A DNA stretch of 64,000 nt from contig NZ_CP046908.1 of the NCBI RefSeq assembly GCF_009789575.1, positions 4,431,001-4,495,000 of the forward strand, given 5' to 3'. Below, one piece after another: positions 52,305 through 59,966 of the stretch (positions are counted from its first letter, which is position 1; each line of letters starts with the position of its first letter). A program made the position numbers and the translations under genes. The notes under the pieces were generated by a model. The model saw only the letters and a list, made by a program, of their open reading frames with translations, was not told where the DNA came from and did not search any database. This DNA comes from Stappia indica. Lineage in GTDB: Bacteria > Pseudomonadota > Alphaproteobacteria > Rhizobiales > Stappiaceae.

Positions 52305-52340
52305 GGGTGAGCCGGCGGCATGTCCGCCGGCGCGTCACCC
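52305..52340. terminator. Hairpin between convergent L,D-transpeptidase and matR genes
   Basis: Core stem GCCGGCGG / CCGCCGGC (8 bp, 5-base loop) extended by an outer GGGTGA / TCACCC pairing that includes the last codons of matR. No T-run follows on either strand, so this may end or protect both transcripts without being a classical intrinsic terminator. Confidence 0.45.
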
Positions 52341-53042
52341 CTTGAGCCGTCGTGCCTGTGCCGTATCCGCCCGGGCGAGCGAGGCGACGAAGTCGTTGAA
52401 CCGCTCGCCCTGGATCAGGATATGCGAGCGTAGCGCGCCTTCGGCCTTGCGGTCGTCTCCCGCGATGATCGCATCGACGATCGCCTGGTGCTCGCTCAGC
52501 GAATTTCCCACACGATTGCGCACTCTCAGCTGAAGCCGGCGATACGGCTTCAGGCGGTTCTGCAGCGCCCGTGCCTGATCGGCGAGGAAGCCGTTGCCGC
52601 TGCCGCGATAGATCGTGTCGTGGAACGTCTCGTTGGCGTAGAAATAGGCGTCCGGCTCGCCCGCATCGGCCGCCGCCGTGCAGGCGTCGTGCGCCGCCAG
52701 CAGGTCCGCGTGCTCGCCCGTCGTCATCCGCCGGCAGGCGAGCCTTGCGCACATCGCCTCCAGCTCCGCCATCACCTCGAACATCTCGATCAGCCGCGAG
52801 ACGCCGATCTCCTGCACGAAGGCGCCGCGCCGGGGGCGGATCTCCACCAGTCCGGAAGCCGACAGCTCGATCAATGCTTCGCGGATCGGCGTGCGCGAAA
52901 CGTTGAAGCGCTTGGCCAGCGACACCTCGTCGAGCCGCGTTCCGGGGGCGAAAACGCCGGTCGCAATGTCGTATTCCAGCGCTTCGCGCAGGATCTGTGC
53001 GGTGCGCAGGGTGGGTCTTTGGGTGTTCGACGATGCATCCAT
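52335..53042 (-). CDS. matR: GntR/FCD regulator of the malonate operon (MatR-like)
   Basis: 235 aa. Winged helix: ALEYDIATGVFAPGTRLDEV, SLAKRFNVSRTPIREALIEL and GLVEIRPRRGAFV. The FCD domain follows (FEVMAELEAMCARLACRRMT, NETFHDTIYRGSGN, SEHQAIVDAIIAGD), with Asp/His ligands. It is divergent from a TRAP transporter plus malonyl-CoA decarboxylase and synthetase genes. A TTGTATACAA dyad lies 30 bp upstream of its start, matching the type of operator described for rhizobial MatR. Malonate or malonyl-CoA is the likely effector. Confidence 0.85.
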   Translation of the reverse strand: MDASSNTQRPTLRTAQILREALEYDIATGVFAPGTRLDEVSLAKRFNVSRTPIREALIELSASGLVEIRPRRGAFVQEIGVSRLIEMFEVMAELEAMCARLACRRMTTGEHADLLAAHDACTAAADAGEPDAYFYANETFHDTIYRGSGNGFLADQARALQNRLKPYRRLQLRVRNRVGNSLSEHQAIVDAIIAGDDRKAEGALRSHILIQGERFNDFVASLARADTAQARRLKG

Positions 53043-53070
53043 CCTGCCATTTTATGCGAGCGCCGAATTC

Positions 53071-53080
53071 TTGTATACAA
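53071..53080. promoter_or_regulatory. MatR-type operator palindrome
   Basis: A perfect 10-bp palindrome TTGTATACAA with AT-rich flanks (TTC before, AAA after), in the divergent region of matR and the TRAP genes. FCD-type GntR proteins bind TTGTNNACAA-like sites. A TTGACT -35-like hexamer lies 6 bp downstream on the plus strand, so binding could block or position polymerase for the transporter operon. Confidence 0.75.
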
Positions 53081-53217
53081 AAACCGTTGACTTGAATGCA
53101 TGACCCGTGGTCCCCTTCGGGCGAGGCGGGCTGCTCCTGGGAAGAGGGGGGCGGCTACCGTCCACACATGCAAGCCGGAGGCCGCGAAGACGGCCGGCCG
53201 GCACTGGGAGGAAACCA

Positions 53218-54222
53218 ATGTTCAAGTCATTCACCAGGGCCGCTCTCGGCCTGACCACCGCCCTTGCCCTGGCCGTTCCGGCCGCCCATGCCGCCGACGT
53301 GGTGCTCAAGGCCTCGCACCAGTGGCCGGGCGGCAAGGGCGACGTGCGCGACGAGATGGTCCAGATCCTGGCCCGCGAGGTCGCCAAGGCCAATGTCGGC
53401 GTCGAGATCAAGGTCTATCCCGGCCAGTCGCTGTTCAAGGCGAACGAGCAGTGGGGTGCCATGACCAAGGGCCAGCTCGACATCTCCGCCTTCCCGCTGG
53501 ACTACGCCTCGGGCCGTCATCCGCAGTTCTCGGCGACCCTGATGCCGGGCCTGGTGCGCAACCATGACCGCGCCACCCGCCTCAACACCTCGCCCTTCAT
53601 GGACGACATCAAGAAGATCGTGAACGATGCCGGCGTCGTCGTCATCGCCGATGCGTGGCTCGCCGGCGGCTTCGCCTCCAAGAAGCAGTGCATCACATCG
53701 CCGGAGACGATGCAGGGTCAGGTGACCCGCGCGGCCGGCCCGGCCTTCGAGCAGATGCTGGTGGGAGCGGGCGCCTCGATTTCCTCGATGCCGTCCTCGG
53801 AAATCTATACCGGCCTGCAGACCGGCGTGCTCGACGCGGCCAACACCTCGTCCGGTTCGTTCGTGTCCTACCGCCTCTACGAGCAGACCACCTGCCTGAC
53901 CGCGCCGGGCGCAAATGCGCTGTGGTTCATGTACGAGCCGATCCTCATGTCCAAGCGCAGCTGGGACAAGATGTCCAAGGAGCAGCAGGACGCGCTGATG
54001 GCCGCCGGCAAGGTCGCGCAGGATTACTTCGCGGCGGAGGCCAAGGGTCTCGACGACAAGATGATCAAGGCGTTCAAGGATGCCGGCGTCGAGGTCGTGG
54101 AGATGTCGCCGGAGGACTACGACGCCTGGCTCGCCATCGCCAAGGAGACCTCCTACAAGAACTTCTCCGAGAACGTTCCGGGCGGCGAGGAGCTGATCGC
54201 CAAGGCCCTGGCGGTCGACTGA
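53218..54222 (+). CDS. matP: TRAP transporter substrate-binding protein (DctP family), probably for malonate
   Basis: 334 aa from the ATG that follows GAGGAAACC (ribosome-binding site). A Sec signal peptide (FTRAALGLTTALALAVPAAHA) ends at AHA-AD. The mature protein starts VVLKASHQWPGGKGDVRDEM, and the carboxylate-binding Arg is likely in GQVTRAAGPAFEQML, followed by SSEIYTGLQTGVLDAANTS, all typical of DctP. Malonate is inferred from the downstream matA and matB genes and from the matPQM naming in Sinorhizobium. First gene of the operon, separated from the permease genes by a gap with strong hairpins. Confidence 0.88.
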   Translation: MFKSFTRAALGLTTALALAVPAAHAADVVLKASHQWPGGKGDVRDEMVQILAREVAKANVGVEIKVYPGQSLFKANEQWGAMTKGQLDISAFPLDYASGRHPQFSATLMPGLVRNHDRATRLNTSPFMDDIKKIVNDAGVVVIADAWLAGGFASKKQCITSPETMQGQVTRAAGPAFEQMLVGAGASISSMPSSEIYTGLQTGVLDAANTSSGSFVSYRLYEQTTCLTAPGANALWFMYEPILMSKRSWDKMSKEQQDALMAAGKVAQDYFAAEAKGLDDKMIKAFKDAGVEVVEMSPEDYDAWLAIAKETSYKNFSENVPGGEELIAKALAVD

Positions 54223-54231
54223 CCGCCTGAC

Positions 54232-54290
54232 GCCGGCGGCGGCGCGCCGCCGGCAGTCGCCCTGCGCGGGGCCGGCCCGGCCGGTCCCGC
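54232..54290 (+). other. Two tandem GC-rich hairpins between TRAP binding-protein and permease genes
   Basis: Hairpin 1: GCCGGCGGC / GCCGCCGGC, 9 bp perfect, 5-base loop. Hairpin 2: GCGGGGCCGG / CCGGTCCCGC, 10 bp with one G-U pair, 5-base loop. Neither is followed by a T-run. In binding-protein-first transport operons such structures commonly protect the upstream message or reduce read-through, giving excess binding protein over permease. Confidence 0.6.
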
Positions 54291-54389
54291 ACCTTCCAAC
54301 ACCTGCGCTTGCCGATGCCGCCGGCCGTCCTGCCGGCCGGGGAGGGGCTTTGTCCCTGCAAGCGCCGATGCAACCGGAACCCTAAGGCG

Positions 54390-54875
54390 ATGTCCTTCTA
54401 CATAACCGCGGTCTCGGCCGTCTCGCGCTTCTTCGGACTGATCGCGATGGTGCTGACGGGAAGCGCCGCGCTGGTCGTCACGCATATGGTGATCGTGCGC
54501 TATTTCCTCGGCGGCTCGACCGTCTGGCAGACCGAATACGTCGTCTATGCGCTCGTCGCCGCCACCTTCCTCGGCTCGCCTTACGTGCTGCTCAACAAGG
54601 GCCACGTGAATGTCGACCTGCTGCAGCTGCGCGCCGCTCCTGCCGGCCGCCGGATCCTGCAGACCCTGTCGGCGCTGGCCGGCATCACCTTCTGCGCCCT
54701 GCTGGCCTGGTCGGGCTGGGTCTATTTCCACGAGGCCTGGTCCTTCGGCTGGCGCACCAGCACCGTGTGGGCCATCCCGCTGTGGATCCCCTTGCTGCCG
54801 CTGCCGCTCGGCGTCGGCCTGATGGTCCTGCAATACATCGCCGAAATCATCAAGATTCAGGGAGGCGCGCAATGA
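54390..54875 (+). CDS. matQ: TRAP transporter small permease (DctQ family)
   Basis: 161 aa, start chosen at MSFYITAVSAVSRFFG because similarity to DctQ begins there; an ATG at 54309 would add 27 Cys/Arg-rich residues that do not look like protein. Four membrane helices: FGLIAMVLTGSAALVVTHMV, VYALVAATFLGSPYVLL, LSALAGITFCALLAWSGW and IPLLPLPLGVGLMVLQYI. FLGSPYVLLNKGHVNVDLL is the family signature. The stop overlaps the large permease start (ATGA). Confidence 0.87.
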   Translation: MSFYITAVSAVSRFFGLIAMVLTGSAALVVTHMVIVRYFLGGSTVWQTEYVVYALVAATFLGSPYVLLNKGHVNVDLLQLRAAPAGRRILQTLSALAGITFCALLAWSGWVYFHEAWSFGWRTSTVWAIPLWIPLLPLPLGVGLMVLQYIAEIIKIQGGAQ

Positions 54876-56188
54876 CGCCCATGCTCTGGGGCGCCGGCGT
54901 GCTCGTCGGGCTGCTCGCGCTTCTCGCGGTCGGAACGCCGATCGCCTTCGCCCTCGGTCTCGTGTCGATCCTGGCGCTGATCCTTGCCGACGGCTGGGGC
55001 AGCGTGTCGATCCTCGGCGAGACCTTCTTCGGCGGCCTCGCCTCCTTCGGCCTGGTGTCGATCCCCATGTTCATCCTGATGGGCGCGGCCGTTGCCTCCT
55101 CGCCCGCCGGCAAGGACCTCTACGAGGCGCTCGACCGCTGGCTCAACCGGGTGCCCGGCGGCCTCGTCCTGTCCAATCTCGGCGCCTGCTCGATCTTCGC
55201 CGCCCTGTCGGGCTCGTCCCCGGCCACCTGCGCCGCCATCGGCAAGATGGGCATCCCGGAGATGACCAAGCGCGGCTATCCGAACGAGATCGCGGCCGGC
55301 TCGATCGCCGCCGGCGGCACGCTCGGCATCCTCATTCCGCCGTCGGTCACCATGATCGTCTACGGCATCGCCACCGAGACCTCGATCGGCCGGCTGTTCC
55401 TCGCCGGTCTCGTGCCGGGCTTCATGCTCACGGTCCTGTTCATGGCCTGGACCATCTACGACTGCCGCCGTCGCGGCATCGGCCTCGACATGCTGGGCCG
55501 CCGCTTCTCGTTCCGCGAACGCATCGAGGTGCTGCCGCGCGTCCTGCCGTTCCTCGGCATCATCGCGGCGATCCTCTACGTGCTCTATGGCGGCGTCGCC
55601 ACCCCGTCGGAGGCCGCCGGCGTCGGCGCGCTGTTCTGCCTCATCTTCGTGGCCGTGATCTACCGGCTGTGGAAGCTGTCGCTCTACAGCTCGCTGTTCC
55701 GCGACACGCTGAAGGAAAGCGTCATGATCATGATGATCATCGGCGCCTCGGAGCTGTTCTCCTTCGCCCTCTCCTCGCTCTTCATCACCCAGACCATCGC
55801 AGAGTGGATCTCCCTGCTCGACGTCAACAAGTGGGTGCTGATGGCGATCATCAACGCCTTCCTGTTGTTCGCCGGCTTCTTCCTGCCGCCGGTGGCGGTG
55901 ATCCTGATGACGGCGCCGATCCTGCTGCCGATCATCATCCAGGCGGGCTTCGATCCCTACTGGTTCGCGGTCATCCTCACCATCAACATGGAAATCGGTC
56001 TGATCACCCCGCCGGTCGGCCTGAACCTCTATGTCATCAACGGCATCGCGCCCAATATCACCCTCGGCGAGATCCTGCGCGGATCGCTCCCCTATGTCGG
56101 GTGCATGGTTGTGGGTATCGTGTTGCTGTGCCTGATGCCGGAGATCGCGCTCTGGCTGCCTAACCTCCTGATGGGACCCGCCCTATGA
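54872..56188 (+). CDS. matM: TRAP transporter large permease (DctM family)
   Basis: 438 aa with about eleven to twelve membrane helices. Typical DctM blocks are present: VGTPIAFALGLVS, FFGGLASFGLVSIPMFILMG, SIFAALSGSSPATCAAIGKM, GTLGILIPPSVTMIVYG and GFFLPPVAVILMTAPILLPI. It forms the sodium-driven channel with the small permease and takes substrate from the binding protein. ATGA overlaps at both ends tie it to the small permease and to the decarboxylase. Confidence 0.92.
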   Translation: MTPMLWGAGVLVGLLALLAVGTPIAFALGLVSILALILADGWGSVSILGETFFGGLASFGLVSIPMFILMGAAVASSPAGKDLYEALDRWLNRVPGGLVLSNLGACSIFAALSGSSPATCAAIGKMGIPEMTKRGYPNEIAAGSIAAGGTLGILIPPSVTMIVYGIATETSIGRLFLAGLVPGFMLTVLFMAWTIYDCRRRGIGLDMLGRRFSFRERIEVLPRVLPFLGIIAAILYVLYGGVATPSEAAGVGALFCLIFVAVIYRLWKLSLYSSLFRDTLKESVMIMMIIGASELFSFALSSLFITQTIAEWISLLDVNKWVLMAIINAFLLFAGFFLPPVAVILMTAPILLPIIIQAGFDPYWFAVILTINMEIGLITPPVGLNLYVINGIAPNITLGEILRGSLPYVGCMVVGIVLLCLMPEIALWLPNLLMGPAL

Positions 56189-57549
56189 GCAGCAGCAGCT
56201 TCTTCAACGACCTTCTCGCCTCCATCGCCGAGCAGGGCCGCCACTTCCTCGACCTTAGGCGGGACCGTCCGCCGAGCGGCCGGGCGCTGGGCGATCTTTG
56301 CGAGGCGCTGCTGTCGGGGCGGGGCGAGGCCTCCGGCGTCGCCCTCGCGCGCGACGTGCTGGCGAGCTATGTCGCCCTGCCGCCGGAGGGGCGGGCCGAG
56401 TTCTTCGACGAGCTCGCCGCCCGCTTCGGCCCGGACCGCGACAAGGTCGAGGAAGCTGCCCGCTCTGTGCTCGAGGATCCATTGGACGAGGCGCGCCTGC
56501 GCCGGCTCCACGCGGTCTCCGAGCCGCGCCGCCAGGAGCTGATCCGCCGGCTCAACCTGGCGCCGGGGGGCACCTCGGCGCTGGTCGGCATGCGGCGGGA
56601 GCTGCTGGCGGGCCTGCGCGAGCATCCCCGCTGGACCGATGTCGACCGGGATTTCGAGCATCTGTTCTCGTCCTGGTTCAACCGCGGCTTCCTGGTCATG
56701 CGCCGGATCGACTGGTCGACCCCGGCGGTGATCCTGGAGCGCATCATCCGCTACGAGGCGGTGCACGAGATCCGCGACTGGGACGACCTGCGCCGGCGCA
56801 TCGACGTGCCCGACCGGCGGCTCTATGCCTTCTTCCATCCCGCGCTGGTCGACGATCCGCTGATCTTCGTCGAGGTGGCGCTGACCAAGGCGATCCCGGA
56901 CGCGATCCCGCCGATCCTCGCCGAGCAGCGCACGGGCATCGACGGGATCGAGGCCAACACGGCGGTCTTCTACTCCATCTCCAACTGCCAGGAGGGCCTG
57001 CGCGGCATCTCCTTCGGCAACTTCCTGATCAAGCAGGTGGTGGAGGAACTGCGCCGCGACCTGCCGAATCTCAAGACCTTCGTCACCCTGTCGCCGGTGC
57101 CGGGCCTGCGCACCTGGCTCGGCAAGGCGCTGGCGGAGGAGGGTCACCCGGCGCTCTCCGTGCTGACGCCGGAGCTGCGCGAGCTCTTGGCGAATGGCGG
57201 CGGCGAGGCGCAGCTGCCGGAGGAGGCGCGCGAGCCCTTGCGGGCTCTTTGCGCGCATTATCTGGCGCGCGAGAAGCGCGGCGGCCGCAAGCCGCTCGAC
57301 CCCGTCGCCCGCTTCCATTTGGGCAACGGCGCCCGGCTGGAGCGCATCAACTGGAATGCCGATCCCTCGCGCAACGGCATGCGCCAGTCCTTCGGCCTGA
57401 TGGTCAACTATCTTTACGATCTCGGCGATATCGAGAAAAACCACGAGGCCTTCGAGGCCCAGGGCACGGTCGCTGCCGCCAGCTCCGTCACCCGCCTGCT
57501 GAAATCCGTCCCCGAACTCAGGACACAGACACCGGACCCCGTCGCATGA
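56185..57549 (+). CDS. matA: Malonyl-CoA decarboxylase
   Basis: 454 aa, the usual length. The helical N-terminal domain (1-150) is followed by the GNAT-like catalytic domain: LYAFFHPALVDDPLIFVEVA, FYSISNCQEGLRGISFGNFL, TFVTLSPVPGLRTWL and DPVARFHLGNGARLERINW, which carry the Ser and His residues conserved in the family. Converts malonyl-CoA to acetyl-CoA and CO2. With the synthetase next to it, imported malonate is activated and then decarboxylated to feed central metabolism. ATGA overlaps on both sides. Confidence 0.95.
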   Translation: MSSSSFFNDLLASIAEQGRHFLDLRRDRPPSGRALGDLCEALLSGRGEASGVALARDVLASYVALPPEGRAEFFDELAARFGPDRDKVEEAARSVLEDPLDEARLRRLHAVSEPRRQELIRRLNLAPGGTSALVGMRRELLAGLREHPRWTDVDRDFEHLFSSWFNRGFLVMRRIDWSTPAVILERIIRYEAVHEIRDWDDLRRRIDVPDRRLYAFFHPALVDDPLIFVEVALTKAIPDAIPPILAEQRTGIDGIEANTAVFYSISNCQEGLRGISFGNFLIKQVVEELRRDLPNLKTFVTLSPVPGLRTWLGKALAEEGHPALSVLTPELRELLANGGGEAQLPEEAREPLRALCAHYLAREKRGGRKPLDPVARFHLGNGARLERINWNADPSRNGMRQSFGLMVNYLYDLGDIEKNHEAFEAQGTVAAASSVTRLLKSVPELRTQTPDPVA

Positions 57550-59063
57550 CGCAAGAAAACCATCTCTTCTCCCGTATCCGCGCCGCCATTCGCAACGAGC
57601 AGGCGCCCTTCATCGAAAAGCCCTCGGGAGAGGTCATCACCTATGGCGGGCTGCTCGCCCGCTCCGCCGCCTATGCCAACGCGCTCGTCTCCCTCGGCGT
57701 CAAGCCGGGCGACCGCGTCGCCGTGCAGGTGGAAAAGTCGGCCGATGCCCTGATGCTCTATCTCGGCACCGTGCGCGCCGGCGCCGTGTTCCTGCCGCTC
57801 AACACCGCCTACACCCCGGCGGAGATCGACTATTTCGTCGGCGACGCCGCCCCGGCGCTGCTGGTCTGCGATCCCGCCCGCAAGGACGCGCTCGCCCCCA
57901 TCGCTGAGAAGGTCGGTGCGCGGGTCGAAACGCTGGACCCCGAAGGGCGCGGCAGCCTCCGCGATGCGGCGGATGCGGCGGCCACCGACTTCGACGACGT
58001 CGCCCGCGGCGCCGACGATCTGGCGGCGATCCTCTACACCTCCGGCACCACCGGGCGCTCCAAGGGCGCGATGCTCAGCCACGAGAACCTGACCTCCAAC
58101 GCCTCGGTCCTCGTCGACTACTGGCACTACACGTCGAACGACGTGCTGCTGCACGCCCTGCCGATCTTCCACACCCACGGGCTGTTCGTCGCCACCAATG
58201 TGACGCTGCTGGCCGGCGGGTCCATGCTGTTCCTGCCGAAATTCGATCTCGACGAGATCCTGCGCCTGATGCCGCGCGCCACCACCATGATGGGCGTGCC
58301 GACCTTCTACGCGCGCCTGCTCGGCACCGACCGCTTCACCCGCGAGCTCGCCGCCCACATGCGTCTGTTCGTCTCCGGTTCGGCGCCGCTCTCGGCCGAG
58401 GTGCACAAGGCCTTCAGCGCCCGCACCGGCCACGCCATTCTCGAGCGCTACGGCATGACCGAGACTAACATGAACACCTCAAACCCCTATGACGGCGACC
58501 GCCGTCCGGGCACGGTCGGCTTCCCGCTGCCGGGCGTGGAGCTGCGCATCGCCGATCCGGACAGCGGCAAGGTACTGGCCCAGGGCGAGGTCGGCGTCAT
58601 CGAGGTCAAGGGCCCGAACGTCTTCAAGGGCTACTGGCAGATGCCGGAAAAGACCGCGTCGGAGTTCCGCGAGGGCGGCTTCTTCATCACCGGCGACATG
58701 GGCCTTGTCGACGAGCGCGGGTACGTCTCCATCGTCGGCCGCGCCAAGGACCTGATCATCTCCGGCGGCTTCAACGTCTATCCGGCCGAGGTCGAGGCGG
58801 CGATCGACGAGATCGAGGGCGTGGCGGAGAGCGCGGTGATCGGCGTGCCGCATGCAGATTTCGGCGAGGGCGTCGTCGCCGTCGTTGCCGCGCACAAGGG
58901 CGTCTCGCTCGATCCGGACGCGGTGGTCGCCCCGCTCGCCGAGCGTCTGGCCCGCTTCAAGCAGCCGAAGAAGGTCTACGTGCTGCCCGAGTTGCCGCGC
59001 AACACCATGGGCAAGATCCAGAAGAACGTTTTGCGCGACATGTACAAGGACACGTTCGCCTGA
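57546..59063 (+). CDS. matB: Malonate-CoA ligase (malonyl-CoA synthetase)
   Basis: 505 aa ANL-superfamily enzyme. P-loop YTSGTTGRSKGAMLSH, then LPIFHTHGLFVATNVTLLAG and ERYGMTETNMNTSNPYDGDR; the Thr-Glu-Thr-Asn-Met and Arg-Arg segment matches the malonate-specific pocket of rhizobial MatB. The hinge GRAKDLIISGGFNVYPAEVE and catalytic Lys in PRNTMGKIQKN are present. Makes malonyl-CoA from malonate, ATP and CoA. Its product is also the extender unit of the trans-AT PKS in this window, though no shared regulation is visible. Confidence 0.95.
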   Translation: MTQENHLFSRIRAAIRNEQAPFIEKPSGEVITYGGLLARSAAYANALVSLGVKPGDRVAVQVEKSADALMLYLGTVRAGAVFLPLNTAYTPAEIDYFVGDAAPALLVCDPARKDALAPIAEKVGARVETLDPEGRGSLRDAADAAATDFDDVARGADDLAAILYTSGTTGRSKGAMLSHENLTSNASVLVDYWHYTSNDVLLHALPIFHTHGLFVATNVTLLAGGSMLFLPKFDLDEILRLMPRATTMMGVPTFYARLLGTDRFTRELAAHMRLFVSGSAPLSAEVHKAFSARTGHAILERYGMTETNMNTSNPYDGDRRPGTVGFPLPGVELRIADPDSGKVLAQGEVGVIEVKGPNVFKGYWQMPEKTASEFREGGFFITGDMGLVDERGYVSIVGRAKDLIISGGFNVYPAEVEAAIDEIEGVAESAVIGVPHADFGEGVVAVVAAHKGVSLDPDAVVAPLAERLARFKQPKKVYVLPELPRNTMGKIQKNVLRDMYKDTFA

Positions 59064-59087
59064 CGAGCCTGGTCGAACTTTGACAAG

Positions 59088-59124
59088 AAAAGGCCGGCGG
59101 TGCGTCTCGCGCCGCCGGCCTTTT
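59088..59124. terminator. Bidirectional Rho-independent terminator after matB
   Basis: A 13-bp perfect stem AAAAGGCCGGCGG / CCGCCGGCCTTTT with an 11-base loop, giving a T-run on both strands. It sits between matB and the convergent rhodanese gene, ending both. Confidence 0.9.
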
Positions 59125-59132
59125 GCGTCTCG

Positions 59133-59696
59133 TCAGAACAGGTTCTCGACGGTGGTCAGGCCCAGCACAAGCCAGTCCTGCATGCCGCCGCGATAGTAGT
59201 GGATCTTCTCCGCCGGGAAGCCCTCGCGCACCATGGCGCGGATCGCCTGCGGGCTCTGGCCGCAGGCCGGGCCGTTGCAGAAGGCGAAGACCTCGAGCGC
59301 GCCGCTGCAGTCCCACTTGCCCTGCTCGCCGGTGCAGCCCAGCTCGTCGAGCCGCATCGACACTTCGGTGTAGGGAATGTGGATCGAGCCGGGGATCGTC
59401 GACTTCACGCGCCATTCCATCGTGCGCATGTCGACGACGCGGGCCTTCTCGTCCTGCAGCGCGGCCAGCACTTCCAGCTCGCCGGCCGGCTGCACGCCGG
59501 GCACCGGGATCATCGGCTGCAGCACGCCGCCGATCAGCTGGGTCTCGTTCATCGTTCGGGTGATCTCGACCGGCCCGTCTTCGGTCTGGATGGTGACGGA
59601 CGTGCTGTCCGGACCGAGATTGAGGGCCTCTTCCGCATGCAGCGGAAGCGTCGAGACGGCAAGGCCCGTCGCCACGAGGGCGGTCAGAAGACGCAT
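59133..59696 (-). CDS. Periplasmic rhodanese-like protein
   Basis: 187 aa. A signal peptide (MRLLTALVATGLAVSTLPLHA) precedes a leader of about 45 residues and then one rhodanese domain: ARVVDMRTMEWRVKSTIPGS, HIPYTEV, the active loop FAFCNGPACGQSP with the candidate catalytic Cys, and YYRGGMQDWLVLGL. Three further Cys (LGCTGEQGKWDC and PAC) could form disulfides or redox pairs in the periplasm. Sulfur-transfer substrate unknown. Convergent with the malonate operon. Confidence 0.87.
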   Translation of the reverse strand: MRLLTALVATGLAVSTLPLHAEEALNLGPDSTSVTIQTEDGPVEITRTMNETQLIGGVLQPMIPVPGVQPAGELEVLAALQDEKARVVDMRTMEWRVKSTIPGSIHIPYTEVSMRLDELGCTGEQGKWDCSGALEVFAFCNGPACGQSPQAIRAMVREGFPAEKIHYYRGGMQDWLVLGLTTVENLF

Positions 59697-59833
59697 CGGA
59701 TTTCCTCCCGGTTGGGCTCTGTCGTGCAGCCCTGTTACACATTCATGATTTCGAATGCGTGACCTTTGCGCAAGCCGGAAATGTCGGGGCCTGGCGTTTT
59801 GCGGAAAGATTTCGAAAAAAGGCCGAAAAAGAA

Positions 59834-59857
59834 GGCGCCCGACGGGTATCGGGCGCC
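59834..59857 (-). terminator. Rho-independent terminator for the chemoreceptor gene
   Basis: Perfect 9-bp arms GGCGCCCGA / TCGGGCGCC around a 6-base loop. On the minus strand it is followed by TTCTTTTTCGGCC and more T-rich sequence, the orientation that ends the chemoreceptor transcript about 110 bp after its stop. The rhodanese promoter must lie further left, in 59697-59830. Confidence 0.8.
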
Positions 59858-59966
59858 CTCTCTGGCGTTACGTCGTCTTGCCGCGCATCACGCGGATGCC
59901 GGCATGCTCGCAGTCGGACCGCCTGGTCTTGCCGAGGAGTTGGGCGAGATTGGACTCTGCCCCCTT

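Noticed and set aside
56298-57545. N-terminal extension of the MatB frame across matA
   Set aside because: The extension is Arg/Ala/Gly-rich shadow sequence of matA; MatB similarity starts at 57546.
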